64,000 nt of DNA from Pseudohalocynthiibacter aestuariivivens (GTDB lineage: Bacteria > Pseudomonadota > Alphaproteobacteria > Rhodobacterales > Rhodobacteraceae). Numbering within the stretch: position 1 is the first letter of the stretch; each line of letters opens with the position of its first letter. Of the stretch, positions 27,247-35,195 are shown one piece after another. The DNA lies in NCBI RefSeq assembly GCF_018457175.1, contig NZ_JAGFNU010000005.1:186001-250000 (forward strand). Direction: 5' to 3'. Both the position numbers and the translations under genes were made by a program. The notes beneath the pieces were generated by a model. It ran no database searches, was not told the DNA's origin, and saw only the letters and a program-made list of their open reading frames with translations.

Positions 27247-28047
27247 GTGCCCAATCGAATGTCGAGCATGATCAACCCGGCTATACTAAAACGCGACCGC
27301 CTTTTGGTGCTGGCTGCCTTGGCGACACTGGCCGCCGTTTCTTGGGCGTACACCGTCTATCTGGGCGTTCAGAATGCATCTATGGCCAGCAAGATGGTCA
27401 TGCCAATGACTGTGGCCTGGTCGCTTGATGACCTAGTATTCATGTTCGTTATGTGGGCCACCATGATGTTTGCCATGATGCTGCCTTCGGTCACACCAAC
27501 GGTAATGATCTATGGCCGCGTCAGGCAGAAACGCGAAGCTTCCGGCCGCCCGTTTGCGCCCACAATGGCTTTTGTCTCCGGCTATCTAATCGCTTGGGCC
27601 GGGTTTTCACTGATTGCTACAATGGTCAATTGGGGCCTGCATGCTGGCGGCGCGATGACGGAAATGATGGGCAGGGTTATTCCGGTGATTGCTGGCGTTC
27701 TGCTGATCATCGCCGGGTTGTTCCAATGGACGCCCGCCAAGAATGCCTGTCTGAACCATTGCCGATCACCCATGGGGTTTCTGATACAGAACTGGCGCGA
27801 TGGTTTCTCAGGAGCTATTCGGATGGGCCTGCACCACGGAGCATATTGCCTGGGCTGCTGCTGGATGCTCATGGTTTTGCTGTTCGTACTTGGTGTCATG
27901 AACCTACCTTGGGTAGCCATGTTGACCGTTGTCGTTCTTGCGGAAAAAACCCTGCCATACGGTCGACAAATCAGCCGTATCTTGGGTGTAATTCTTGTTG
28001 TGTGGGGGATAGCCCTGATCGCTGGTTGGGAACTAGTTGGGACATAA
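27247..28047 (+). CDS. DUF2182 membrane protein (copy 1)
   Basis: 266 residues from a GTG (ATGs at 27259 and 27268 are alternatives). About six hydrophobic segments and the family motifs KNACLNHCRSP, LHHGAYCLGCCW and AEKTLPYG, whose Cys/His residues led to the label predicted metal-binding membrane protein. Partner of the DUF1326 gene directly upstream. It could move or insert a metal, or handle a small thiol-reactive compound; that is speculation. Confidence 0.85.
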   Translation: MPNRMSSMINPAILKRDRLLVLAALATLAAVSWAYTVYLGVQNASMASKMVMPMTVAWSLDDLVFMFVMWATMMFAMMLPSVTPTVMIYGRVRQKREASGRPFAPTMAFVSGYLIAWAGFSLIATMVNWGLHAGGAMTEMMGRVIPVIAGVLLIIAGLFQWTPAKNACLNHCRSPMGFLIQNWRDGFSGAIRMGLHHGAYCLGCCWMLMVLLFVLGVMNLPWVAMLTVVVLAEKTLPYGRQISRILGVILVVWGIALIAGWELVGT

Positions 28048-28150
28048 AAAAGCAATGATAGCGCGCCCAGATCGCAGCAAATGAGCGCGCTGCCATAGCA
28101 TGGGATTCTCCCGCATGTGCAAAACTTTTCTGTACAGAACGAGGTCAATA

Positions 28151-28232
28151 TGGGCTCGAAGCGGTCACCAGGCGCTTTCAATCAGGTTTCGAAGCAAAAT
28201 CGGCAGCCCGATGTCCGTTGAGCGGGACGAAG
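28151..28232 (+). repeat. 82-bp direct repeat, copy 1
   Basis: Begins TGGGCTCGAAGCGGTCA and ends with a small hairpin (GTCC...GGAC). It matches 29472-29553 with four differences by eye. Each copy lies 3' of a cargo gene, and together they bracket the MDR dehydrogenase gene. Confidence 0.85.
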
Positions 28233-28361
28233 CGGACGCCAACTGCTTTTCTTTGATACGGTCCCGCGCACAAACTACATTTGCTGGGAATACCTCCAAG
28301 TGCTAATCATACTTAATGTTCATTGGTCAGCGACGAACGCAAAGTCGGGGGATCGGATTTG

Positions 28362-29417
28362 ATGCCAGAGAAAATGCAAGGTGTTTACCTAACACGGCAT
28401 GGCGGACCTGACGCTCTGGAATGGCGCGAGGACATCCCCGTCCCTGCTCCAGCCGAAGGTCAGGTACTGGTCAAAGTTTTGGCTGCGGGAGTTAACAATA
28501 CCGACATAAACACACGAATTGGTTGGTATTCATCCGATGTGGTTGGAGCCACCGAAGATGTCGACGACGGCACCGATGTTGAGGAAGGCGGTTGGGGCGG
28601 CGCTGTTGACTTTCCACGTATTCAGGGCGGCGATATTTGTGGCAAGGTTGTCTCATGGGGAAAGGGTGCATCAGAGTTCGAGCTGGGCGCCCGGGTCACA
28701 TGTCAAATCAACATTCCGCGGCCCACCGCCGAAAACCAATTCGCCTACATTGCGCTCGGCTCCGAAGTTGACGGAGCATTTGCGCAGTATTGCGTTCTTG
28801 AACAGGCGGACATTTTCGACGTCAGTTCATCTCCTTTAACCGATGAGGAAATTGCAGCAATTCCATGTGGATTTGGAACGGCGTTCAATTTGTTGTCTCG
28901 TTCCGGTGTTGGGGAAGGCCAAAAGGTCTTGGTGACTGGAGCTTCCGGTGTGGTTGGATTGGCGGCAGTCCAGCTTGCCTCGTCGTTAGGGGCATCCGTT
29001 AGTGGCATTGCGGCTGAGGAAAAGGTGCCTGCCGTCAAAGGGGCAGGCGCTGAAAGGGTCCTGCCAAGGACTGCAGGACTTCCCCTTGATGAATTTGACG
29101 CCGTCGTTGACGTCGTCGGTGGTGCAATTTGGCCCAACCTGATCCGGGCGACGAAGCCAGGTGGGCACTACGCTGTTTCCGGTGCCATCGCTGGGCCGAT
29201 TGTGGAAGCCGATTTGCGCGACATATATTTGAGGGACATCACTATTCACGGTTGCTCGTTTATGTCTCAGCAAACGTTCTCAGCGTTGATTGAATTGGTG
29301 AATTCAGGAGCCATCCGCCCAATAATAGCAAAGACCTATCCGCTGCGAGAAATTGCGAAAGCCCAGTCGGACTTTCAGTCCAAGGAACATGTCGGGAAGC
29401 TGATATTGATACCATAG
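28362..29417 (+). CDS. MDR-family (quinone oxidoreductase/alcohol dehydrogenase-like) protein
   Basis: 351 residues from the ATG after GGGGGA; TTG codons at 28323 and 28359 are less likely. A GroES-like N-terminal half and a Rossmann half with VLVTGASGVVGLAAVQLA (about 194-211). The structural-zinc cysteines of classical ADHs are not evident, so a zeta-crystallin/quinone-reductase type using NADPH is more likely. It sits alone in a cassette between the two 82-bp repeats, between the two DUF1326-DUF2182 pairs. Confidence 0.8.
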   Translation: MPEKMQGVYLTRHGGPDALEWREDIPVPAPAEGQVLVKVLAAGVNNTDINTRIGWYSSDVVGATEDVDDGTDVEEGGWGGAVDFPRIQGGDICGKVVSWGKGASEFELGARVTCQINIPRPTAENQFAYIALGSEVDGAFAQYCVLEQADIFDVSSSPLTDEEIAAIPCGFGTAFNLLSRSGVGEGQKVLVTGASGVVGLAAVQLASSLGASVSGIAAEEKVPAVKGAGAERVLPRTAGLPLDEFDAVVDVVGGAIWPNLIRATKPGGHYAVSGAIAGPIVEADLRDIYLRDITIHGCSFMSQQTFSALIELVNSGAIRPIIAKTYPLREIAKAQSDFQSKEHVGKLILIP

Positions 29418-29471
29418 GATCGCATTGGCGCCAGATTAGACGTTGAATTGTTAAATCAGGGGTGTCCGCAT

Positions 29472-29553
29472 TGGGCTCGAAGCGGTCATCAGACGCTTTC
29501 AATCAGGTTTCGAAGCAAAATCGTCAGCCCGATGTCCGTTGAGCGGGACAAAG
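29472..29553 (+). repeat. 82-bp direct repeat, copy 2
   Basis: Second copy, same orientation, 1321 bp from copy 1. Flanking sequences on both sides of the two copies do not match, so the similarity is confined to the repeat. Confidence 0.85.
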
Positions 29554-29682
29554 TGAACTTTTGCTGCGGCTGCCTCAATCGCAGCTATCAAAAGTTTGCG
29601 TTTGCAGTCAAAAACTGCTCGAGCGGAAAGTGTAAATTCGTTGCAAGGGCGATGGTCCTATGACGGCTTTTCGTTGCGAAGT

Positions 29683-30519
29683 TCAAAGCAGTTCAGTGAA
29701 AAGATAGAAACTCCCAACCCCGACCAACACGGCACCGGTAAGCCGAGAAACTAACAGTCCGTTCGGAACGAGCTTTTCAATCAGAACATAAATGGTAAGC
29801 CCGACGATCCAGTAGAGGTTCATGATGCCACCTACAAACAGTAGCGCCATCAAAGCCCAGCAACAGCCGAGGCAATAGGTTCCGTGATGAGCGCCCGTTC
29901 TAAACGCGCCGGTGGCACCGGGTCTGATGTGTTTGGACAGAAAATGTGCCGGTGACCGGCAATGTGTTAGGCACGCATGTTTTAGCCCAGTGAACTGATA
30001 GGCACCAGCAACGACGAGAATGGTGCCTGCAAAACCACGGGAATTGATTGTCATCATAGCCCCTTCCGATAAAGAGAGAGCTTCAAGACCCCATTGCAAA
30101 GCTGCAGCAGCAGCGGAGAAAAACGCCCAGATAATTAAATATCCGCACAGGAACACACTACTAAAAATCGTCGCTTTATCGTTTTCCGGTCCCATGCGTT
30201 TTAACGCGGTGAACAAAAGAACCATTGGTGCTGCACTTGGTGTCATCATCGCAATCATCATGACCCACCACATCAATACAATGAGCGAAGCATATGTCAG
30301 CGTCCATGGAGTCGTAGTAGCCATAGGCATTGGGTCGCCAATTGTCCGTGCCATCTGTGTCATCTCGATAGCGGACATGTTCATGCCAACGCCCGCAACT
30401 GTGTAGACAGCCGCGATTACAACAAGCAAAGCGACCGAACCTAGGACGATCCTTTGGTCGCTTCGGACCAACCTTTCGACTGGTCCGGTCGTTTTTTCTT
30501 GATTGGTTCGCATGAGCAT
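29683..30519 (-). CDS. DUF2182 membrane protein (copy 2)
   Basis: 278 residues, about six membrane segments, with KHACLTHCRSP, AHHGTYCLGCCWALM and LIEKLVPNG in the same order as copy 1, but an extra 10-20 residues at the N-terminus and a different first loop. Overall identity to copy 1 is only moderate by eye, so this is not a recent duplication. It follows its DUF1326 partner by 3 nt. Confidence 0.85.
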   Translation of the reverse strand: MLMRTNQEKTTGPVERLVRSDQRIVLGSVALLVVIAAVYTVAGVGMNMSAIEMTQMARTIGDPMPMATTTPWTLTYASLIVLMWWVMMIAMMTPSAAPMVLLFTALKRMGPENDKATIFSSVFLCGYLIIWAFFSAAAAALQWGLEALSLSEGAMMTINSRGFAGTILVVAGAYQFTGLKHACLTHCRSPAHFLSKHIRPGATGAFRTGAHHGTYCLGCCWALMALLFVGGIMNLYWIVGLTIYVLIEKLVPNGLLVSRLTGAVLVGVGSFYLFTELL

Positions 30520-30522
30520 TAG

Positions 30523-31161
30523 CTAGGTGCGTACAACCCCACTACCTGTCAGGTGTAGACTGGCAAGATGTGCATGTGTCGCATTGTTCTTAAGCAGCTC
30601 AATGTCGCCGCCAGTTGTTTTTGTCTGACCGCTCGCCATTTCGGCATTCTCGAACTCAAACCCGTTTGGAAGCGTGATGCTGATCCGATGCGGTTCGCCA
30701 GTTACAACATGTGCAATAGGTTTTGCAGTAATTTCAAATATACCCCCTACCTTCGCACTACCTGTACGTTCAGCAATATTTAGCTCTGCTGAGATTGGCG
30801 CATATAGTGTTTCATGCTTGTTGGGGCACATGGCGCTGAAAACAAACCACATTGTTGCCATCTCGTTAGTATCGCCCCCAGTCATGATGGTTTCGATGGC
30901 GGCGCGTTGAGCAGCGTTCGCACGCTCATCAATGATAAGCTGCATATGCCCTTCGCCTTCGTGAATGGCCCCGGGCCATTTGTAGACACCGCCAGCCCGC
31001 AAGCCGTCTAGTTTGACGTCACCGTAGTGCCCTTTCTTAATATCATAGACAACAGCAGCTTCGCAGGTTCCATCGGTGGGAAGAACGCTGAATTGGCATG
31101 GACAACCGTAGTTGCAATTGCAATTCGCTAACTCTTCGCCTTGGATGCTCCAGTCTTTCAT
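30523..31161 (-). CDS. DUF1326 protein (copy 2)
   Basis: 212 residues from MKDWSIQGEELANCNC; the open frame upstream is ignored because GGGG lies just before this ATG. The cysteine cluster is CNCNYGCPC (Cys14, 16, 20, 22). The body (GDVKLDGLRAGGVYKWPGA, then ISITLPNGFEFENAEMASG) differs much from copy 1, so the two belong to different subgroups. Coupled to DUF2182 copy 2. Confidence 0.85.
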   Translation of the reverse strand: MKDWSIQGEELANCNCNYGCPCQFSVLPTDGTCEAAVVYDIKKGHYGDVKLDGLRAGGVYKWPGAIHEGEGHMQLIIDERANAAQRAAIETIMTGGDTNEMATMWFVFSAMCPNKHETLYAPISAELNIAERTGSAKVGGIFEITAKPIAHVVTGEPHRISITLPNGFEFENAEMASGQTKTTGGDIELLKNNATHAHLASLHLTGSGVVRT

Positions 31162-31501
31162 AACAGTACCCCCTGTTCGCTTTTTGAAGGACGGACACAA
31201 GGTCCGTCATCGAAAGGTTCGGGCTGAACGAAGTCTGCCACAAATGCATGCTGGATTTCTTACTGACCAGTCAAGAAGCGTTTACTTGTACGGAACAATG
31301 CTGAGAATCAAGCTACTATAATAGCAATTAGACATCATTCAGTCTAGTTTTGACCCACCCGTCGGTAGTCCCCTTGAGAGCTGGCTGGTTTCTTTGCGTA
31401 AGATGGACTGTGTAGTAGGCCAACTGGCCCGAAGCTATAAAAACGGCGAGAATTCAAACATTTGTACGCAATTTCTAGTGATCGTGCCTACGATTCGGTC
31501 G
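31162..31501. other. Non-coding cargo spacer
   Basis: About 340 bp upstream of DUF1326 copy 2 and downstream of the DUF1059 gene (both minus strand). No coding frame convinces. AT-rich around 31300-31340, a plausible promoter area for the minus-strand pair. Confidence 0.5.
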
Positions 31502-31696
31502 TTATTCGCGTGTGATCAAAGTTTTTAGGTATTCCCGTGTTCCGCCATCCCAAGAGCTGGGATCTTCGCCATGAGCAACAACGGCATGGAGCTCCATCAG
31601 TTTCCAAACTTCATCCTCTGTCGCGGCAACAACCTTGCCCGGGCAGTCTTCCATGCCCTCACAATCCCTGCAGGCGTATGAATATGCAGTACTCAT
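31502..31696 (-). CDS. DUF1059 small protein
   Basis: 64 residues. CRDCEGMEDCPGKVVAATED near the start holds three cysteines, followed by WKLMELHAVVAHGED and the ending LKTLI, which is the DUF1059 layout. A strong AGGAGA site precedes the ATG. It follows the GFA gene by 35 nt on the same strand. Function unknown; the cysteines and histidine suggest a metal or thiol site. Confidence 0.8.
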   Translation of the reverse strand: MSTAYSYACRDCEGMEDCPGKVVAATEDEVWKLMELHAVVAHGEDPSSWDGGTREYLKTLITRE

Positions 31697-31731
31697 CTAG
31701 ATCTCCTTTTTGGCTTTGAATTGGTCACGTT

Positions 31732-32142
31732 TTAAAATTCGGGAAATGTTGGAAGGTCATCGGCGAGTTTGATCCAAGGTTGCTGATGGGAAACAAAGAC
31801 ATGGGTCTTGGGCTCCGCAATCGATGGATCATCGAGCGTAGATGCGGTGAACCAAGCGTCCGCGCTCCAGTCCTGACCTTCGACTTCGGTCTCGGCGGTA
31901 TAAGTCAGTGTTGTACCGCAATCCCCGCAAAATCCCCGCGTGATTCCCAGCGTTTTTTGGAACGTCTTGATCTCGCCTTTGGTCACCGCGAAATCTTTTG
32001 CCGCAACCTTGGCCCACGTGACAAAGGCGCCTCCCAGGGCCATTTGACATGAGCGGCAGTGGCAATGACCGGACCATGCAGGCCTGCTGGCGATCTGATA
32101 GCGGACGGCGCCGCAATAGCACCCACCGTTAAGTTTTTCCAT
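31732..32142 (-). CDS. GFA-family zinc protein (glutathione-dependent formaldehyde-activating enzyme-like)
   Basis: 136 residues from MEKLNGGCYCG (in-frame ATGs at 32166 and 32154 are alternatives). Zinc-site cysteines: GGCYCGAVRY, HCHCRSCQ and GFCGDCGTTL. The family founder (Gfa) was linked to S-hydroxymethylglutathione formation, but most members have no proven activity. It probably forms an operon with the DUF1059 gene. A truncated LysR gene points away from it, the usual place for its regulator. Confidence 0.82.
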   Translation of the reverse strand: MEKLNGGCYCGAVRYQIASRPAWSGHCHCRSCQMALGGAFVTWAKVAAKDFAVTKGEIKTFQKTLGITRGFCGDCGTTLTYTAETEVEGQDWSADAWFTASTLDDPSIAEPKTHVFVSHQQPWIKLADDLPTFPEF

Positions 32143-32300
32143 CGTTTCACACATCCCCAAATTCATTCATAACCAACCAAACTCGTTGCTCCGGAAGCAA
32201 GATTTTAGCTACTAATTGGACGAATCCTACGATCATTATTGCCTTAACGATCTTGTCATGCGACTCAATTATCATGAGAACTCATTAGAAAAGCTAACAT

Positions 32301-32372
32301 ATGGACTGGATGAACTTACCCCCGTTGAACAGCCTTCGAGCGTTTGCAGCGGTTGCTGAATACGGTGGATAG
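32301..32372 (+). pseudogene. LysR-family regulator, N-terminal remnant
   Basis: Twenty-three codons, MDWMNLPPLNSLRAFAAVAE and YGG, then a stop. This is the start of a GcvA-type LysR HTH. The rest of the gene is not recognisable downstream. It is divergent from the GFA/DUF1059 genes and may once have controlled them. Confidence 0.65.
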
Positions 32373-32844
32373 GGATTTGCTATGTCGACGGAATGGATTT
32401 GGGGCAGCAGCAGGTTGCTATGGGCTTTGCTTTGGATTGTCCGAGGTATTCTGGCGGACGGTATGAGGGTGCGGAGAGGAAAGCAGCTTCGGGAAGTTCA
32501 CTACTTAGTAGAAGCTACGCGCTTCCTGATTATTGCCGTTAAGCTTTTGAACTGCGCCAGATTAAGTGCAATTCTTCGGGGAAAGCCTAAGAGGGAAAAT
32601 GCATATTTGTAACAAATGCTCGATTTTTTGCTCCGGAACTCCTATCGGTTTTGAACGTCGATACGAGCCAGAGCAATTTCTAGAAGGCTGTCCTTCAAGT
32701 ATCGTGTGGGTTGAAATCCGCCACATGCAATTTAGTTCAATTTGCCAGAATTTTACTCATTGCGTGGTAATAAATGTGGTAACTTTGTAGAACGCCTATT
32801 TTTTATTGTTTTAAATCTTTATTTTAAATAATTACTTATAAGGA
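32373..32844. other. Non-coding right end of the element
   Basis: About 470 bp without a convincing gene; the open frame at 32382-32612 has no recognisable product. AT-rich towards the right end. It holds the right pair of arm-type sites. Confidence 0.5.
32764..32786 (+). promoter_or_regulatory. Putative integrase arm-type sites, right pair
   Basis: GTGGTAAT and GTGGTAACTTT starting 12 bp apart, with the same spacing and orientation as the pair at 20092-20114. They lie 58 bp inside the attR core. Confidence 0.6.
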
Positions 32845-32858
32845 CACCTCCTCCGCCA
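32845..32858 (+). repeat. attR core
   Basis: Exact 14-bp copy (CACCTCCTCCGCCA) of the tRNA-Ser 3' end; the bases on either side differ from the tRNA copy. Confidence 0.85.
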
Positions 32859-33036
32859 CCTACAAGGCATTGTTATTAAACATTTTTTGTCGCCTTGATT
32901 GCTGTTTAGATTTCCGTCGCTTACGCAAGGTGGGTTTCAAGTGAGACTGAACATTCAGCCCGTCTAAGGCATTGATATCTAACAAATCTCTGCTAGCGGA
33001 TTCGTGCGGTAGCGGTTTTGCTGGAAAGTGCTGGTT

Positions 33037-34005
33037 TCAGAGCTCAGCGAAGGCCTGGCGCTGCGCGTCCCAGTTGTCAGGTAACGCGTTGCGTTTGAAC
33101 CACTCGGACGTGAGAGCAACGGGCTGGGTTCCATCAGCGATGGGCTTAAGAGTGTCCGGGTTGAGAAATGCCAGTCCGATCATCTGCTGGACCCGCCTGG
33201 TTGATGTTTTTTCCTGTTTGGCGATGTCAGCGAAGCGCGCACCCTTCTTAATTTTGTCATACCAGTCTCGCGCCTTGAGAATATTACGAATGAGCGTCGG
33301 ATCATGGCGAATGTCTCCGGCGCCGAGAACCAATCTGGTTTCAACACCGCGCCGCTTTCGTTGGAATGTTGAGACGAGAGTGAGCGCGTCGGTCTCAATC
33401 TTTGACGGGCTCACCTTCAACATGCTCGCCAGCGCTGTCGGGTTCAGCTCGATTGTCAACATTCCGGGTGAGATTTTTATGTTTCCGAGGAATGTAACGA
33501 GATTGTCGAGGCAGCTTTTTGAAATATCCTTGAGCGTGGCCTGGGCGATTTGGAGATCGGCAGACTCAATTTCGGGTATGAGGCGCAGGACAAATGTCTC
33601 ATCATTAAGCCTGTCAGCTACCAGAGTTGAGATTACGGTCTCCAGTTCTGATGCCGGCAATCTCCAGGCTCCTGCTTTGTTTGCCTTTGGATTGAGGATA
33701 AGTCGTCTTGACACATTGTAGCGGTGTCGCCGTCCCTTCTTGTTGCTGTGGCTGGGGGTAAGCCGATCGCGCGTTTCGTCAAAGAGCTTACCAGCAAGAG
33801 GTGAGGATACCCCGCATCCTGATGTCCCACGCTTGCGAGCCGCTCTCGCCTTCAACAGCTCCTGTATTTCATCCCACTCATCAGGCGCGATGATGGCTTG
33901 ATGCCGGCCATCGTGGATTGTCTCTTTGTGCCGGATCCGCCCTGCATAGATCGGGTTGGTCAGGATTGAATGAACATGACGTTCGACAGGAAGGCGTCGG
34001 GCCAA
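33037..34005 (-). pseudogene. Large serine recombinase, C-terminal part only
   Basis: 322 codons. It begins within the Recombinase domain (HVHSILTNPIYAGRIRHKETI, then IIAPDEWDEIQELL) and continues through a basic region and a helical C-terminal part (FADIAKQEKTSTRRVQQMIG). The N-terminal resolvase domain with the catalytic serine, about 150-200 residues, is absent, and only a TTG is available as start. It lies just outside attR, so it belongs to another, older element at this locus. Confidence 0.8.
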
Positions 34006-34210
34006 TTTTAATAAAATGAGTTAGAGCAACAGGTCATTGCCATCAGGCCAGCTATACCAATCCAAGGTCGCGGGTTTATTGGGAACGAACGGCTGGAATG
34101 AGCCGGATTGATCTTTATCAACACTCAGTTGAGGCAGTTTCGCATACTCTCCGTAAACACGTACCGTTAGATGCAATTGGTAACATGATTTCTCGAAACA
34201 GGAGCGCACG

Positions 34211-34357
34211 ATGGACCTCGGTTTTTTCATGATTCCGTCGCATCCGCCGGAGAGAGACCCCTACGACTGGGTTCGGCTGCAGACGTGGAGACAATGTTCG
34301 GCGAAAGCGTTCCACGCCCCAAATAGGTACAATGCCCGCCAATCCTCACGGAGCTGA
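34211..34357 (+). pseudogene. Luciferase-like (LLM) flavin oxidoreductase, 5' fragment
   Basis: The frame from the ATG at 34211 reads MDLGFFMIPSHPPERDPYDW, the typical opening of class LLM flavin-dependent oxidoreductases, and loses similarity by about 34295. It is antisense to the end of the PhzF gene, so a rearrangement joined a broken LLM gene to that gene's 3' end. Confidence 0.6.
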
Positions 34358-35195
34358 GCACGCTATTGGCAACACAAACTTCAAGGGCAATGACGCTTGG
34401 CCGTCCCATTTCTGCACCCTGGTGGATTGTATAGTTGCATTGCTCGGTCTGTGTCATGTCGTGTGACGCAAGATAGCCGCCCAAAGCAACCGCTGCCGCT
34501 CCTGTAGCCGGATCTTCGTCAATGCCGACGCCTGGGGCAAACATACGAGCAAAAACAGATCCATCCTCTTCAATGGCAAAAATATAGATGTGCGGCGCAG
34601 CGCTATCAGCGAGTAGTTTTGACCACTTGTCCTTTTTCAACCGAACTTTAGTAACTGCGGCGCGGCTTGCCAGCGGAATACACAGAAAGGGCACACCTGC
34701 AGAGTAAGCCTCGGCCAGCCATCCGTTGTTCACCAGATCATCTCTTACCAGCCCCAACATAACTCCCAACTGAGCCAATTCCAGATCCAAATCAACTTTT
34801 ACTGGCAAAATCGGGCTTTGAAGCATGATATGCAGTGCCCGATTTCGGTTTGTCATTTCAATTGCGACAGAGCCCGCAGGCACGTCCAGTTCAAATGCTC
34901 CGCGCCCGCTATTGCTTAGGCATTGCTCCGCCAATACGAATGCGGCGCCAACGACAGGGTGGCCTGCAAAGGGTAATTCACCATGGGGCGAAAATATACG
35001 CGCAGTAAAACCATTGCGTGTTTTACCTGTTATAAAGACGGTTTCGTTGACCTTCAGCTCGCAAGCTATTGCCGCCATCACTTGATCTGGCAAACCGCCC
35101 GCGAAGGGAAAAACAGCAAGCTGGTTTCCCCCAAACAGGCGGTCACTAAAGACATCTACAAAAACAAAATCCAATATGTTTGGCATCGGGATCAC
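34227..35195 (-). CDS. PhzF-family epimerase/isomerase
   Basis: 322 residues. Two-lobed PhzF fold with the catalytic glutamate in KVNETVF (about 50), HGELPFAGHPVVGAAFVL and GIDEDPATGAAAVALGGYL. The family includes isomerases of unknown substrates. The natural end is probably near YLGRGTL; the last 25 or so residues (SPNIVSTSAAEPS...) are read from the opposite strand of an LLM gene fragment, so the C-terminus was changed by rearrangement. The ATG overlaps the RidA stop. Confidence 0.85.
   Translation of the reverse strand: MIPMPNILDFVFVDVFSDRLFGGNQLAVFPFAGGLPDQVMAAIACELKVNETVFITGKTRNGFTARIFSPHGELPFAGHPVVGAAFVLAEQCLSNSGRGAFELDVPAGSVAIEMTNRNRALHIMLQSPILPVKVDLDLELAQLGVMLGLVRDDLVNNGWLAEAYSAGVPFLCIPLASRAAVTKVRLKKDKWSKLLADSAAPHIYIFAIEEDGSVFARMFAPGVGIDEDPATGAAAVALGGYLASHDMTQTEQCNYTIHQGAEMGRPSVIALEVCVANSVLSSVRIGGHCTYLGRGTLSPNIVSTSAAEPSRRGLSPADATES

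Larger units (their letters stand above)
19953..32858 (+). mobile_element. Integrative element in tRNA-Ser, about 12.9 kb
   Basis: The element is bounded by the 14-bp tRNA-derived direct repeat and carries a P4-type integrase next to the tRNA. Matching pairs of putative integrase arm sites lie inside each end. Left half (20.1-26.1 kb): integrase, HTH protein, replication protein, zinc ribbon, TOPRIM-helicase, DUF5681 protein and small repeated proteins, with many ATGA overlaps. Right half (26.6-32.2 kb): metabolic cargo. No capsid, tail, portal or conjugation genes were seen, so it resembles a satellite or integrative island rather than a full prophage. Confidence 0.85.

Noticed and set aside
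27453-28058. Second plus-strand frame inside DUF2182 copy 1
   Set aside because: Runs entirely within a membrane-protein gene in another frame; Trp/Arg-rich and not protein-like.
28151-29553. Integron attC sites: each 82-bp repeat contains GTTGAGC, which fits the attC core GTTRRRY
   Set aside because: No matching RYYYAAC is found at a suitable distance upstream, and there is no integron integrase nearby. One short consensus match is weak evidence.
19953-32858. Calling the tRNA-Ser element a complete prophage
   Set aside because: No terminase large subunit, portal, capsid, tail or lysis genes were found. DUF5681 alone is not enough.
34021-34230. 69-codon minus-strand frame after PhzF, start overlapping the PhzF stop (ATGA)
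   Set aside because: No recognisable product, and both the PhzF end and this region were rearranged (LLM fragment on the other strand). The overlap may be accidental. It could still be the remnant of a gene I do not recognise.
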